DNA of 64,000 nt from Pseudomonadales bacterium. Lineage in GTDB: Bacteria; Pseudomonadota; Gammaproteobacteria; Pseudomonadales; Azotimanducaceae. The stretch covers positions 496,001 through 560,000 of the forward strand of contig JAHCAL010000003.1 in assembly GCA_019634925.1 (NCBI GenBank). The letters run 5' to 3'. Positions 1-9,333 of this stretch are shown in pieces. The notes under the pieces are model-generated. The model was not told the DNA's origin. It made no database searches and saw only the letters and a list, made by a program, of their open reading frames with translations. Made by a program: the position numbers and the translations under genes. Positions within the stretch are counted from its first letter, which is position 1, and every line of letters starts with the position of its first letter.

Positions 1-600
1 GTCACGGGCGATCACCTGCTGGCATCGCGTCTCGCCTCCACCGCCGGGCGCTGGTTCGGCTGGTCGCTCATGGCGCTCGGCCTCTGGAACCTGCTCGCGG
101 CGCGCAACCTGGGCGGGCTCTGGCTGATCATGATCGGCTGGTTCCTGAGCCACCTGGCGAGCGCGAGCTACAGCCAGCTCCTCACGCAGCGCACGCTGCG
201 GTCGCTCAAGGTGCGCGACGTGATGCGCTCGCGGTTCGACACCGTACCGGCGTCGGCAACGGTCGAGGACTTCATCGAAAACTACCTGCTGCGCAGCAGT
301 CAGCTGCTCTGGCCGGTGACCGATGGCGCGCGCGTGGTCGGGCTCGTTGCGCTCGCCGACGTGTCGGATATTCCGCTCCCGGAGCGGGGCGGCATGCGCG
401 TCTCCGAGGTGATGGCGGATCTCGCGCGCGCGCCGGTGCTGGATGCGGATGCGCTCGCGACGCGGGCGTTGAATGCGCTGCTCGCGGCCGGTGACGCGCC
501 GGTCGCGGTGGTGCGGGAGGGTCAGGTAGTCGGGCTGGTGCGGGGTTCGGACGTGCTGCGCTGGGTCACGTTGCATCGTGACCTGGCGCGCGAGGTCTGA
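1..600 (+). CDS. Site-2 protease family (M50) C-terminal part with CBS domains, partial
   Basis: The frame is open from the first base and ends at TGA 598-600, so only about 199 C-terminal residues are present. They begin with hydrophobic helices (RWFGWSLMALGLWNLL, then GGLWLIMIGWFL). Two CBS-type repeats follow, the first starting near VRDVMRSRFDTVPAS and the second near MRVSEVMADLARAPVL. Helices followed by a CBS pair is the end of Rip/SpoIVFB-like M50 intramembrane metalloproteases. Those cleave membrane substrates such as anti-sigma factors, and their CBS pair usually senses a nucleotide. The zinc-binding HExxH lies off the window, so activity cannot be judged. The last 35 bases overlap the 3' end of the convergent nhaC-like gene. 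A CBS membrane protein that is not a protease is a less likely alternative. Confidence 0.8.
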   Translation, partial: VTGDHLLASRLASTAGRWFGWSLMALGLWNLLAARNLGGLWLIMIGWFLSHLASASYSQLLTQRTLRSLKVRDVMRSRFDTVPASATVEDFIENYLLRSSQLLWPVTDGARVVGLVALADVSDIPLPERGGMRVSEVMADLARAPVLDADALATRALNALLAAGDAPVAVVREGQVVGLVRGSDVLRWVTLHRDLAREV

Positions 601-2176
601 GCGGTTCGGTATCACCGGGATCCGCAGGGGTCATCGTGAACCCCGTGTAGCCGTACAGCGCGGAAATGAACGGATTGACCAGGTTGAAGAAGCAGTAGGG
701 CAGGTACGCGAGCGTGGGTACGCCGAGCGCGGCCGCCATGTACGCGCCGCAGGTATTCCACGGCACCAGGGCCGACGTGATCGTGCCGGAGTCCTCGAGT
801 GCCCGGGAGAGATTCTTCGCATGCAGGCCACGGCGCCGGTATTCGTCGCGGTACATGCGCCCCGGGATGACGATCGCCATGTACTGATCCGCCGCCAGCG
901 TGTTGACCCCGAAACAGGTACCGAGCGTGGTCGCGACCAGGGCGCCCGTGCTGCGGCCGAGCGCGACCAGGCCCTCGACCAGTCGCGCGAGTATGCCCGC
1001 CTTCTCCATGGCCGAGCCGAAGCTCATCGCCGCGATGATCAGCCAGACGGTGGTCAGCATCGAGCTCATGCCGCCGCGCGAGAGCAGCGAATCCAGGTTG
1101 GTATCGCCCGTACTCGCGACGTAGCCGTCGAACAGTACCATCCAGACACCCTTCATGAGCGCGGTGCTGCGCGTCAGCGTGGCGTCGCCGGTCAGGGCGA
1201 GGACCACGTCGGGTTGGAATACGAGGGCGAAGATCACGCCGAGCAACACGCCCGCCATGATCGATGCGACCGCGGGGACTTTCCGTGCGGCCAGGACGAT
1301 GACTACCGCGACCGGCACCAGCATGACCGGTCCGATGGTGAAGGTGTTCTCGAGCGTGGCGAGCGTCGCGGCCATGCCTGTCTCGCCGGTTGCGCCGGGT
1401 GCGACGAGGCCGATCACGATGAACCCGCCCAGTGCGATCAGGAAGCTCGGCGTCGTGGTCCACAGCATGTGGCGGATATGGGTGAACAGATCGATGCCGG
1501 TGACAGCTGGCGCGAGGTTCGTGGTGTCCGACAACGGTGACATCTTGTCGCCGAAATACGCGCCGGAAATGATCGCACCCGCGGTGATCTCGACCGAGAG
1601 CCCGAGCGCCGAGGCCACGCCGATCAGTGCGACGCCTAGCGTGCCGGCAACGGTCCAGGAACTGCCGATCGAGAGCGCGACGACCGCACAGAGCAGACAG
1701 CAGGCCGGGTAGAACGCGGCCGGGTCGAGCAGCAGCAGGCCGTAGTAGATCATGGTGGGCACGGTACCCGACAGCATCCAACTGCCGATCAGGCTGCCGA
1801 CGGAAAACAGGATCAGGATCGCGGGCATCGCGGTCGCGATCCCGGAGACGATGTTCTCCTCGATCACCCGCCAGGAATGGCCGTTGCGGATGCCCACGGC
1901 AGTGGCCAGGATCGCGCCGATCACCAGCGCGATCTGGTTCGCGCCCGCGGACGAGTCCGCGCCGAACAGGGCGACCGACAGCGCGAGCAGTCCGACGGTG
2001 AGCCCGATGGTCACCGTGACGTCGGCGACACTCGCCCGACGGGGCGTGGCAGCAGCGAGGTCGGATTCGGACAAGGAGGACTTCCGCTGACGAAGGCGCC
2101 TCATTCTGGCTGATCCACGCACCGATCGCGAGATCGTATCCACCCGCTTGGGAGGTTCCGCCGGCGCTGCATCCAT
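566..2176 (-). CDS. nhaC: Na+/H+ antiporter, NhaC family
   Basis: Inner-membrane protein of 536 residues, normal for NhaC carriers, which exchange cytoplasmic Na+ for external H+. The family signature is clear at residues 205-223 (GAYFGDKMSPLSDTTNLAP). About eleven hydrophobic segments run from residue 52 to the end. The first 50 residues are hydrophilic and basic, so a later start at Met25 is possible. The 3' end overlaps the convergent protease gene by 35 bases. The gene is divergent from the small membrane protein at 2228. Some NhaC relatives exchange malate or lactate for Na+, so the substrate is inferred from the family. Confidence 0.9.
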   Translation of the reverse strand: MDAAPAEPPKRVDTISRSVRGSARMRRLRQRKSSLSESDLAAATPRRASVADVTVTIGLTVGLLALSVALFGADSSAGANQIALVIGAILATAVGIRNGHSWRVIEENIVSGIATAMPAILILFSVGSLIGSWMLSGTVPTMIYYGLLLLDPAAFYPACCLLCAVVALSIGSSWTVAGTLGVALIGVASALGLSVEITAGAIISGAYFGDKMSPLSDTTNLAPAVTGIDLFTHIRHMLWTTTPSFLIALGGFIVIGLVAPGATGETGMAATLATLENTFTIGPVMLVPVAVVIVLAARKVPAVASIMAGVLLGVIFALVFQPDVVLALTGDATLTRSTALMKGVWMVLFDGYVASTGDTNLDSLLSRGGMSSMLTTVWLIIAAMSFGSAMEKAGILARLVEGLVALGRSTGALVATTLGTCFGVNTLAADQYMAIVIPGRMYRDEYRRRGLHAKNLSRALEDSGTITSALVPWNTCGAYMAAALGVPTLAYLPYCFFNLVNPFISALYGYTGFTMTPADPGDTEPLRPRAPGHDAT

Positions 2177-2227
2177 CTAACCTCGGTTCGGACGGCGACG
2201 TGCGCCGGGCGACACAGGGAGAGGACC

Positions 2228-2602
2228 TTGAACAAAGTCATGCTGGCTCTGGGTGTATTGGGTGGCTTGATCGCAGGTGGACTGGGTGTGAAGTGGCTGG
2301 GCGACATCGGTGCTCTGACAGATGAACAACGCATGATGGCGCAGGCCATGGGTCAGGGGGATCAACTGCAGAGCATGGGTGTTGCCGGTCTGCTGCTGGT
2401 CGGGGCCTGCGTCGCGGGCATCGCCGGTGGTGTTCTGGCGTTTCGCGGTCGGCTCATGGTCGGCGGAGGGCTGATGCTGGCCGGTGGAATCCTGCCGCTC
2501 TTCTTCGCGAGTCAGGCGATCATCTTCACTGGTGTGCTGATCGCGGGTGGGGTGACCGCGCTCGCGGCGCACTTCAAACAGGCAGGGCCGACCGTCGCGT
2601 GA
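2228..2602 (+). CDS. Small integral membrane protein of unknown function
   Basis: A protein of 124 residues, Gly- and Ala-rich, with about four hydrophobic segments: residues 5-25, 48-70, 74-90 and 93-115. A charged stretch after the first helix (LTDEQRMMAQAMGQGDQ) probably faces one side of the membrane. The TTG at 2228 is chosen because GGGAGAGG lies 3-10 bases upstream and no better start is visible; ATG 2240 is the alternative. It reads divergently from nhaC and ends 39 bases before the stop of the convergent LuxR-type gene. I do not recognise a named family. Confidence 0.65.
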   Translation: MNKVMLALGVLGGLIAGGLGVKWLGDIGALTDEQRMMAQAMGQGDQLQSMGVAGLLLVGACVAGIAGGVLAFRGRLMVGGGLMLAGGILPLFFASQAIIFTGVLIAGGVTALAAHFKQAGPTVA

Positions 2603-2641
2603 TGGGTGGTCGACCAATCGATGTATGTGGCGATGGAGGCG

Positions 2642-3784
2642 TCAGCGACTCGGCTCGAGCGTGAGTTCGGCCTTGTTTGCGAGCAGGACTCGGACCAGGT
2701 CGGCCTGTCGATGCGTGGCCGTCTTGCTGAACAACTGCTTCACGTACCAGCGGGTGGTCTCGTAGGTGAGGCCCGCGCGCGCGCCGGCCTGGCGCAGGTC
2801 GAAGCCCTGGAGCAGGCCTCGGCACAGTTCGAGCTCGACACGGGTCAGTGAAAATCGCTCCTCCAGCAGAAGCAACCGCTCGTCGCGCGCCCGCTCAGGA
2901 CAGCTGATGAAGATCATTTGCCCCGCAGCACCCACATCGATCGTGGCGTCGCTTGGTAAAGTGACGTGCGCGAGGCTCAGCGGCACCGGCACTTCCGGAG
3001 GTCCTGCATCGAGCGTTCGCGCCCGACGGTGGCGGACGCTTGCGTCGGATTCGAGAAAAGCGCGCAGGCGACCATCCAGATCTGGATGGCGGGCCCGGAG
3101 GGTCCCCTGCTCGACGTAGAGCCCCATATCGTGACCCACTAGTTTGCGGGCGAACCGATTCATGTCGAGTACCTGTGCCTCGCCGCCGAGCAGTACCACG
3201 CCAAAGTCCAGCTGGTCGAGCGCACGCAGTGACAGGCTGGCCAGCATTCGTGCCATCCGATAGCGCGGCGCGACATCGAGCAGGACTCTGATCTGCTGGC
3301 CCAGATGGCGGAATCGGGTGACTTCGTCATCGTCGAACTGGCGGTGATCGTCGCCCCGGTACAGCGTCAGCTTGATGCTGCCCTCGAGATCCCGATCGAC
3401 GACCATGCTCATCGAGTGACGAAAGCCCTGCGGCACTATCCAGTCGCGGAAATAGCCTGAGCGTCTCAGGCAACTGCGATCCCTGGTGATCCGTTGCAGA
3501 GCTTGTTCGGTTCGAATGACGCCAGGCTTCCAGAACGCCGCGGCGGGCACCCAGGGATTGTCGAATCGGCTGTAGTGGCGCTTGTATGAATCGACATAGC
3601 GTTCGCCGATTCCGATGATGGCCGTTTCGGTGAAGGACGCTGCATCGGTGCTCTGGCCGTAGAACGCGATGCCGGCACTGTCGAACGCCAGGCCTACACT
3701 GCGCACCGCCGAGTGCCACGAACGGCCGTCGAGAGAAGCCTCTCGAATGTCATCCAGCAGCTGACTCCATGCGGACACGTCCAT
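2642..3784 (-). CDS. LuxR-type HTH transcriptional regulator
   Basis: A protein of 380 residues. The last 70 form a LuxR/GerE-like helix-turn-helix: a scaffold helix in SLTRVELELCRGLLQG and a turn-recognition pair in LRQAGARAGLTYETTRWYVK. The longer N-terminal part (residues 1-300) has no recognised sensor motif by eye; segments such as DQLDFGVVLLGGEAQVLDMN resemble a PAS-like fold. There is no receiver aspartate pattern, so it is probably not a two-component response regulator. It is divergent from the lipoprotein at 3937 with 152 bases between, and may control that gene. The signal it senses is unknown. Confidence 0.8.
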   Translation of the reverse strand: MDVSAWSQLLDDIREASLDGRSWHSAVRSVGLAFDSAGIAFYGQSTDAASFTETAIIGIGERYVDSYKRHYSRFDNPWVPAAAFWKPGVIRTEQALQRITRDRSCLRRSGYFRDWIVPQGFRHSMSMVVDRDLEGSIKLTLYRGDDHRQFDDDEVTRFRHLGQQIRVLLDVAPRYRMARMLASLSLRALDQLDFGVVLLGGEAQVLDMNRFARKLVGHDMGLYVEQGTLRARHPDLDGRLRAFLESDASVRHRRARTLDAGPPEVPVPLSLAHVTLPSDATIDVGAAGQMIFISCPERARDERLLLLEERFSLTRVELELCRGLLQGFDLRQAGARAGLTYETTRWYVKQLFSKTATHRQADLVRVLLANKAELTLEPSR

Positions 3785-3936
3785 CGTGCGGGTCCGTTAC
3801 GGTGGTCATTCCGCAGTCTAGGGAATTCTCGCGCTCGATCAAGTCCGCAGTGGGCCTCTCATTTGGGAGGTTTGTGGGTTTGTCATGCAGCCGACAATGC
3901 AGGCGGAAGAGTGGCTGGTAGCAGGAGGGAAGTGCC

Positions 3937-5247
3937 ATGACCATTCGATCGAACAGCAGAAGCCTGTTGTGGCTGCTGCTCGCGGCGATATTGCCCGCAG
4001 GTTGCGGCGGGTCGTCCTCTGGTGCGGAAGGTACCTGGGAACTCGACAACACCGCCATGGTGGACGCGTTCGAGAAGCGGCTCGAGGAATCGGGCGCCCG
4101 GTTGCCGCCGCTTGCCCGGCAGTCCCTCGCGCAGGAAGTGACCGACATGGATTGGACCGTGACGCTGCACGCTGGCGGTCCCGCTTCGCTGAAGCTCAAC
4201 GAGCGCGGTCAGGCCTTCGATACCGTAGGTTCGTGGCGCATGGAGGGCTCGGCCCTGACCCTGGAGTACCATGATCGCCGGGATCGTCTGGCCGTGTTGA
4301 CGGGCACCCTCACCGATGGGCGCATCGCATTTCAACCGGCGCATCCCGATGGGGTCGCGATCGTGCTCAGACCCAGCCGTCGTGCTGCGCTTGCTCAGGA
4401 AGAGCTCCCGTCGATCCCGGACATGGGGCCACTGCGGGCGGACTGTCCGTCTTCGCTCGATATGCCCGAGCGAGCGCAGGGCCCGGTCGATGACATCCAG
4501 CAGATGCGGCCAGGCATGGCGTTTGACGATGTCCTTGCCATTCTCGAATGTCGCGACGATATCCGGGTCGTTCAGACGGCACCGTTGTTCAGCATACCCG
4601 AGAACTTCGGCGTGCCGACCCGACAGCTGATCCGGGCAGCAGATGGCATTCCCTGCTCCGCGCGGGAGGCTCGCGGCGAGCGTTGCAGCGCACTGGGACA
4701 CTTCGAGCCCCTGCGCGACATTACCCGTGAATACGTCGTCGCGTTTACCGGACTCCCGGGCGAGGAGGTCGCCCGTGCGGTGTGGCGCAGGCGCGTGTAT
4801 TCGGAGCAGGACGGTCAGACGGTTTCGATGCTCGCCGAAACGCTGATCGGCAAGTACGGAGCACCGCAGCTTCAGGCGACCGGCCGACACGCGCGTCTCA
4901 ATGACGTACGGGACGGCGCGACCAACCTGGTGTGGCTGTTCAACCGCGAAGGTCATCCGGTACCGCCCCCGACTGCCCAGTTCAGCAGCGCGGCGCTCGG
5001 CTGGGAGACCTGCGTCAACGGGCCGAAGCCGGACTTTGCGGGGCGCCACGGCTGGAACTCGGGTTGCCACCTCACGATTCGTGCGGAGATCCTGGCGCAA
5101 CCGGGCAACTCGCTGATCGCGCGAGAGCTGAACATGGTGGTGATGAACCAGCGCGACTTTTTCCACGGCGGGCAGCAATTCCAGGCGGCGTTGCGCACCT
5201 TGAGCGACCAGCGCCTGCGCGAGCAGGGCAGGCGACCGGAGCTCTGA
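3937..5247 (+). CDS. Putative lipoprotein of unknown function
   Basis: A protein of 436 residues with a basic start (MTIRSNSRSL), a hydrophobic segment (LLWLLLAAI) and a cysteine in LPAGCGG. This looks like a lipoprotein signal, although Pro at -3 is unusual. The mature part contains a lipocalin-like early stretch (GTWELDNTAMVDAFEK, SWRMEGSALTLEYHDR), typical of proteins that describe a residual 'no-function' baseline fold, and several cysteines in the second half (CRDD, CSAREARGERCSA, CVNGPK, CHLT) that could form disulfides in the periplasm. GGAGGGAAG at 3924-3932 supports the ATG at 3937. It is divergent from the LuxR-type gene. I do not recognise the family as a whole. Confidence 0.7.
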   Translation: MTIRSNSRSLLWLLLAAILPAGCGGSSSGAEGTWELDNTAMVDAFEKRLEESGARLPPLARQSLAQEVTDMDWTVTLHAGGPASLKLNERGQAFDTVGSWRMEGSALTLEYHDRRDRLAVLTGTLTDGRIAFQPAHPDGVAIVLRPSRRAALAQEELPSIPDMGPLRADCPSSLDMPERAQGPVDDIQQMRPGMAFDDVLAILECRDDIRVVQTAPLFSIPENFGVPTRQLIRAADGIPCSAREARGERCSALGHFEPLRDITREYVVAFTGLPGEEVARAVWRRRVYSEQDGQTVSMLAETLIGKYGAPQLQATGRHARLNDVRDGATNLVWLFNREGHPVPPPTAQFSSAALGWETCVNGPKPDFAGRHGWNSGCHLTIRAEILAQPGNSLIARELNMVVMNQRDFFHGGQQFQAALRTLSDQRLREQGRRPEL

Positions 5248-5360
5248 ATCGCCGGTGTTCCGACCATGCACCGCGAGTGATGCCCGTGACTTTGGCTCCG
5301 GTTTGTCGCGTTCGCTCGTCTCGCCGATACTCGCTCGATCCGAGCGGGGGAGCGTGCGAG

Positions 5361-6581
5361 GTGGTGGAACAGTCGGAAGCGGCGGGACGCAGAAACCTGA
5401 CGATCCTGGTGATCGCGCAGTGCGTGGCGGTCGGCGGCACGATCCTGGTCATCACGGTCGGCGGCATCATCGGCCTCGACCTCGCGCCGGCGCCGTGGCT
5501 CGCCACGCTGCCGGTGTCGCTCATGGTGGTCGGCACGGCGGTCGCGGTCTTTCCGGCCACCTGGCTGATGCGCCGGATCGGCCGCCGGTACGGCTTTGCG
5601 CTGGCGGCGCTCGGTGGTGCGCTCGGTGCACTGGGCGGGGCGCTCGCGCTCTATCTCGGCAGCTTCGTGATGTTCGCGCTCGCGGCCTTCGTGCTCGGCG
5701 CGCAGATCGCGTTCAGCCAGCAGTATCGGTTCGCGGCCGCGGAGAGTGTGGCGGCGGGCGACGCGGGCCGGGCAATCTCGATCGTGCTGGTGGGTTCGCT
5801 CGGTGGCGCGCTGCTCGGCCCGGAGATCGCCGCGCATGCCGCGGCGCCGGTGTTCGGGGTCGTGTGGCTCGGTGGATTCCTGGCGGTCGCTGCTCTGTTC
5901 GTCGGATCCGCGCTGCTGCTGCTCGCGCTGGTCGAGCCGCGCCGCCTCGAAAGCGATCCCGACGCGTCGCCCGCACGCCCGCTCGCCGCACTCCTGCGTC
6001 AGCCGAACTTCCTGGTGGCCGTGCTGGCCGGAGTGGTCGGCCAGGGCATCATGACCTTCATCATGACGGCGACGCCGGTGTCCATGCACGTGGTCGACGG
6101 TCACAGCATGGCGGATACCTCGGGTGTGATCCGGGCGCACGTGCTCGCCATGTACGCGCCGTCGCTCGCCTCCGCGCTGCTGATCGGCTGGCTCGGTATC
6201 CGCCGGTTGATGGGGATCGGCGTGGTGGCGATGCTCGTCACCGTTGCCATCGCACTGCAGGGGCACGCCTACCTGCACTACTGGTGGGCACTGGTCCTGC
6301 TCGGCATCGGCTGGAATTTCCTGTTCGTCGGCGGGACCGGCCTGCTCATGCAGAGCTACCTGCCCGCCGAGCGCTTCCGGTCACAGGCGTTCAACGACTT
6401 CGCGGTGTTCGGCGTGGCGGCCACCGGTTCGCTGCTGGCAGGGTCCGTGGTGGTCCGGTTCGGCTGGTCCGCAGTGCTGTGGGCGTCGGTGCCGGTGCTC
6501 GTGCTGATGGCGCTGGCGCTTGCATGGCTCGTGTTCGGCGGCCGTGGGCCGGCGGCGGAAGCCCCGGCGGCGAGCTCGTGA
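5361..6581 (+). CDS. MFS transporter
   Basis: Major facilitator superfamily permease with about twelve transmembrane segments. From GTG 5361 the product is about 406 residues, the usual length. GGGGGAG at 5346-5352 is well placed for GTG 5361 or GTG 5364. An ATG at 5280 would add a hydrophilic tail that the family does not need. The loop between helices 2 and 3 (LMRRIGRRYGFALAALGG) matches the MFS signature pattern of a G-R/K-R/K-rich cytoplasmic loop. A second half (PNFLVAVLAGVVGQGIMTFIMTATPVS) repeats the fold. It ends 8 bases before the convergent DUF457 gene. Substrate unknown. Confidence 0.85.
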   Translation: MVEQSEAAGRRNLTILVIAQCVAVGGTILVITVGGIIGLDLAPAPWLATLPVSLMVVGTAVAVFPATWLMRRIGRRYGFALAALGGALGALGGALALYLGSFVMFALAAFVLGAQIAFSQQYRFAAAESVAAGDAGRAISIVLVGSLGGALLGPEIAAHAAAPVFGVVWLGGFLAVAALFVGSALLLLALVEPRRLESDPDASPARPLAALLRQPNFLVAVLAGVVGQGIMTFIMTATPVSMHVVDGHSMADTSGVIRAHVLAMYAPSLASALLIGWLGIRRLMGIGVVAMLVTVAIALQGHAYLHYWWALVLLGIGWNFLFVGGTGLLMQSYLPAERFRSQAFNDFAVFGVAATGSLLAGSVVVRFGWSAVLWASVPVLVLMALALAWLVFGGRGPAAEAPAASS

Positions 6582-6588
6582 GCGTGGT

Positions 6589-7641
6589 TCAGGCCGCGAG
6601 CCGGCAGAACGGCGCGTAGGTTTCCTGCAACAGGCCGGCGAGGCGTTGCTCCACGGCATCCGGCTGGTCGCGGCCGGCGCGGACCGGGCCGAGTGCACGG
6701 GTGTCTGCCAGTAACGGCGCATACGCGTTGAAGATGCTCTCATCCGGGTCGTCGGTGAAGCCGTAACGCAGGTCGATTGCGCGCAGCAGCAAGCGGTCGC
6801 CGTCGACGGCGTGCACGAAGCGGGTCCAGCCCATGGTGAACCAGTGGAAAATGGCGCCTTCGCGCGTCGCCAGGAACTGCGCGATCTCCGTGCCGTCGTG
6901 CACGGGCGCGGCGCGCCAGTCGATCGGGCAGGGCTGCCACATGGAGATGTAGCCGACCCGGTCCGCGTCCGGCGTGCGCGCCACCACGCGCCGGTAGTGC
7001 ACCTGCAGGATGGTCGGGAACGCGGCGACACGTGCATCGGTGATGCCGGCGGCCGCGAGCTGGCGTATCGCTTCCCGCTCCGCGGCGTGATTGAGATACC
7101 AGCCGAAGCCCAGGTAGCTGCAGGACACCAGCAGGGTCAGCACGGCGGTCGTGTGCGCGTGCCGGGCGAGCGGTCGTGCCGCAAGCCACAGGCCGAGGCA
7201 GAGCAGCGCGGTGTAGAGCGGATCGATGATCGGCATGGCGTTAATCGCGAAGCGTGCATCCGAGAGCGGCGCCAGCAACTGGGTGCCGTACGGCGTCAGG
7301 ACGTCGAGCAGCGGATGTGACAGGAGTGCGAGGCTTGCGACCAGCATCCAGGTGGCGAGGCGTCCGGTCGAACGGGCCGGCGCCAGTCCACGTGCGAGTT
7401 CCACGCGCCACACCAGCCAGCCGATCAGGGGGCCGGCCAGGGGCGCGAACAGCAGCGAGTGTGTGAAGCCCCGGTGCAGCACCAGCTGGTCGAAGAAATC
7501 GCCGCCGACGGAGAACAGCACGTCGATGTCCGGCAGCGCGCCGGCCAGCGCGCCGACCGCGGCTGCCCAGTAACCGAGCCGACGGTGTCCGGCGGCCTGG
7601 CCGACCACCGCGCCGAGCGCGGCCTGTGAGACTGGATCCAT
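6589..7641 (-). CDS. Membrane-bound metal-dependent hydrolase, DUF457/YdjM family
   Basis: A protein of 350 residues starting MDPVSQAALGAVVGQAAGHR, an opening typical of this family. Family landmarks are GALPDIDVL, HRGFTHSLLFAPL and LSHPLLDVLTPYGTQLLAPLSD, with conserved Asp and His residues proposed to bind a metal. Four or five membrane segments fill the first two thirds. The C-terminal 150 residues are soluble. E. coli YdjM belongs here and is an SOS-regulated inner membrane protein. The reaction is not established. Start at ATG 7641-7639. Two 29-bp GC-rich repeats separate it from the SNF transporter gene upstream. Confidence 0.8.
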   Translation of the reverse strand: MDPVSQAALGAVVGQAAGHRRLGYWAAAVGALAGALPDIDVLFSVGGDFFDQLVLHRGFTHSLLFAPLAGPLIGWLVWRVELARGLAPARSTGRLATWMLVASLALLSHPLLDVLTPYGTQLLAPLSDARFAINAMPIIDPLYTALLCLGLWLAARPLARHAHTTAVLTLLVSCSYLGFGWYLNHAAEREAIRQLAAAGITDARVAAFPTILQVHYRRVVARTPDADRVGYISMWQPCPIDWRAAPVHDGTEIAQFLATREGAIFHWFTMGWTRFVHAVDGDRLLLRAIDLRYGFTDDPDESIFNAYAPLLADTRALGPVRAGRDQPDAVEQRLAGLLQETYAPFCRLAA

Positions 7642-7704
7642 CGTGCCTGTCCGGCCTGGAGTGGGCGCGCATGATAACCGGCGCGGGCGTGAGTGGTCCG
7701 TGAG

Positions 7705-7776
7705 CGCGCCAGGCGCGCCAAAGGCGCGCACTCGTGCGCGGGGATACCGCGCCAGGCGCGCCAAAGGCGCGCACTC
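7705..7776. repeat. Tandem pair of 29-bp GC-rich palindromic repeats
   Basis: The same 29 bases occur at 7705-7733 and 7748-7776, a 43-base period. The core is GCCAGGCGCGCCAAAGGCGC, which contains the palindrome GGCGCGCC and can fold. The second copy covers the stop codon (7775-7777) of the SNF transporter gene. Related sequence occurs at other gene ends in this window (23814-23840, 27886-27921, 37975-38001). This looks like a REP-type family; a role as terminator or mRNA-stabilising hairpin is inference. Confidence 0.75.
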
Positions 7777-9139
7777 AGAGCAGGTTCGCGACGAACACCA
7801 GCGCGAGCGCGGCCGGTACGACGATCCGCATCGACCAGCGCCACAGGGTCCGTGTAGCGAGACCGAGAGTGGGCAACTGGTCCCGGGCCAGCCGTTCGGT
7901 GACCTGCCAGCCGGCGAACAGCGCGATGAGCATTCCGCCGAGCGGCATCATGAGGTTGGCGGTCGCGTAGTCGAGCAGGTCGAATGGCGCCTTGCCGCCG
8001 AGCAGCGGCAGGTCGCCGAAGAGATGCAGGTCCGACCAGTGATTGAAGGAGAGCACCGAGGCGATCCCGATCAGCCACGCGGCGGCGCCGGTCAGCCAGG
8101 CGGCTCCGGCACGCCGTGCGCCAGGGCGCTCCGCGACGCGCGCGACCATGGGTTCGATGAGTGCGATGGCCGATGACAGCGCGGCGAACAGCAGCAGAAC
8201 GAAAAACAGGGCCGCGAACGCGGCCCCGAACGGCATGCTCGCGAACGCGATCGGCAGCGTGACGAAGATGAGCCCCGGTCCCTCCGCCGGATCGAGCCCG
8301 TTGGCGAAGACCAGCGGGAAGATGACGAGTCCGGCCAGGATGGCGACCAGCGTATCGACGGTAGCGATCCCCACCGCCGCGCGTGGAATCGACACCTCCG
8401 CGGGCAGATAGGCCGCGTACATCATCATGAGTCCCATCGCCACGCCGATGGAAAAGAAAGCCTGGCCGATGGCCATCAGCACGACTTCGCCGTCGATCCG
8501 CGCGGCGTCGATCGCGAACATGAAGTCGAGACCGGCCGCGGCATCGCCGACGGACAGGCTGTAGCCGAGCATCACCAGCAGCATCACGAACAGCGCCGGC
8601 ATCAGCCACTTCACCGCGGCCTCGATGCCGTGCTCGAGTCCGCGCGCCACGATCAGGACGGTCGCGCCCATGAACACCGTATGCCACGCAAGGAGTTCGC
8701 CTGGCGCAGCGAGCAGGTCCGCGAACAGCTGCGCGGCGCGGGTCGCGTCCATGTCCGCGAGTTGCCCCGTGGCGGCCTTCTGCAGGTATGCGAGCACCCA
8801 GCCGCCGATCACGCTGTAGAACGTGACGATCAGGAAGCCGGCTGCGGCGCCGAGCCAGCCGACCAGCGCCCAGGCGGGGCGCGCGCCGACCATGCCGGCG
8901 ACGTTGGCCATCGCGGTCGGCGGCGCGCCCCGGCCCGCCCTGCCAAGCAGGAGCTCCGCGATGAGGATCGGGATCGCGATCAGTACGACACAGCCGAGGT
9001 AGACCGCCACGAACGCGCCGCCGCCGTGCGTGCCGGCCATGTACGGAAACTTCCAGATGTTGCCGAGCCCGACCGCGGCGCCGATCGCGGCCAGGATGAA
9101 GGTCAGTCGGGAGGACCAGGCGGCATACGGGGTGGTCAT
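7775..9139 (-). CDS. Sodium-dependent transporter, SNF/NSS family
   Basis: A 454-residue carrier of the neurotransmitter:sodium symporter fold (LeuT relatives), which couples Na+ entry to uptake of amino acids or similar solutes. Transmembrane helix 1 carries the family hallmark [18 protein letters not shown], including the Na+ site GLGN. Twelve hydrophobic helices are visible, and length is typical of bacterial members. ATG 9139-9137 is chosen because it puts the hallmark about 15 residues from the N terminus; longer versions only add low-quality sequence. Divergent from aqpZ. Substrate not predictable from sequence alone. Confidence 0.9.
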   Translation of the reverse strand: MTTPYAAWSSRLTFILAAIGAAVGLGNIWKFPYMAGTHGGGAFVAVYLGCVVLIAIPILIAELLLGRAGRGAPPTAMANVAGMVGARPAWALVGWLGAAAGFLIVTFYSVIGGWVLAYLQKAATGQLADMDATRAAQLFADLLAAPGELLAWHTVFMGATVLIVARGLEHGIEAAVKWLMPALFVMLLVMLGYSLSVGDAAAGLDFMFAIDAARIDGEVVLMAIGQAFFSIGVAMGLMMMYAAYLPAEVSIPRAAVGIATVDTLVAILAGLVIFPLVFANGLDPAEGPGLIFVTLPIAFASMPFGAAFAALFFVLLLFAALSSAIALIEPMVARVAERPGARRAGAAWLTGAAAWLIGIASVLSFNHWSDLHLFGDLPLLGGKAPFDLLDYATANLMMPLGGMLIALFAGWQVTERLARDQLPTLGLATRTLWRWSMRIVVPAALALVFVANLL

Positions 9140-9333
9140 GGTGCGCGCATCCGGGGTGTGCGCCCGAGGATATTCGATCGGGTTCGTCGCGCGAACCGCC
9201 CTGGCGTCCCGTGGCGCTGCGTGCCGCTTCTGGCGGTCGGGCCGCAAGCCGTATAGATTCGCGTGCACCGTCGACGCGGGCAGCACGGTGTGTCGCCGGA
9301 ACGGGGGCTTGCGAATCGATCGAGGGGGATGCA
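9140..9333. promoter_or_regulatory. Divergent intergenic region, SNF transporter / aqpZ
   Basis: These 194 bases must hold both promoters. A hairpin GGTTCG-TCGCG-CGAACC lies at 9181-9197. TATAGA at 9252-9257 is a -10-like hexamer on the plus strand 76 bases before aqpZ, but no convincing -35 is paired with it. Nothing else stands out. Confidence 0.35.

Noticed and set aside
578..1540. 320-codon plus-strand frame inside the NhaC region
   Set aside because: Opposite a clear NhaC coding sequence; the product is a low-complexity Arg/Glu/Asp-rich chain.
3883..6278. Long minus-strand frames opposite the lipoprotein and MFS genes
   Set aside because: Antisense shadows; the plus-strand genes have signal peptides, ribosome sites and clear membrane helices.
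7705..7776. CRISPR array
   Set aside because: There are only two repeat units, with a 14-base spacer and strong internal palindromes, and no cas genes nearby.
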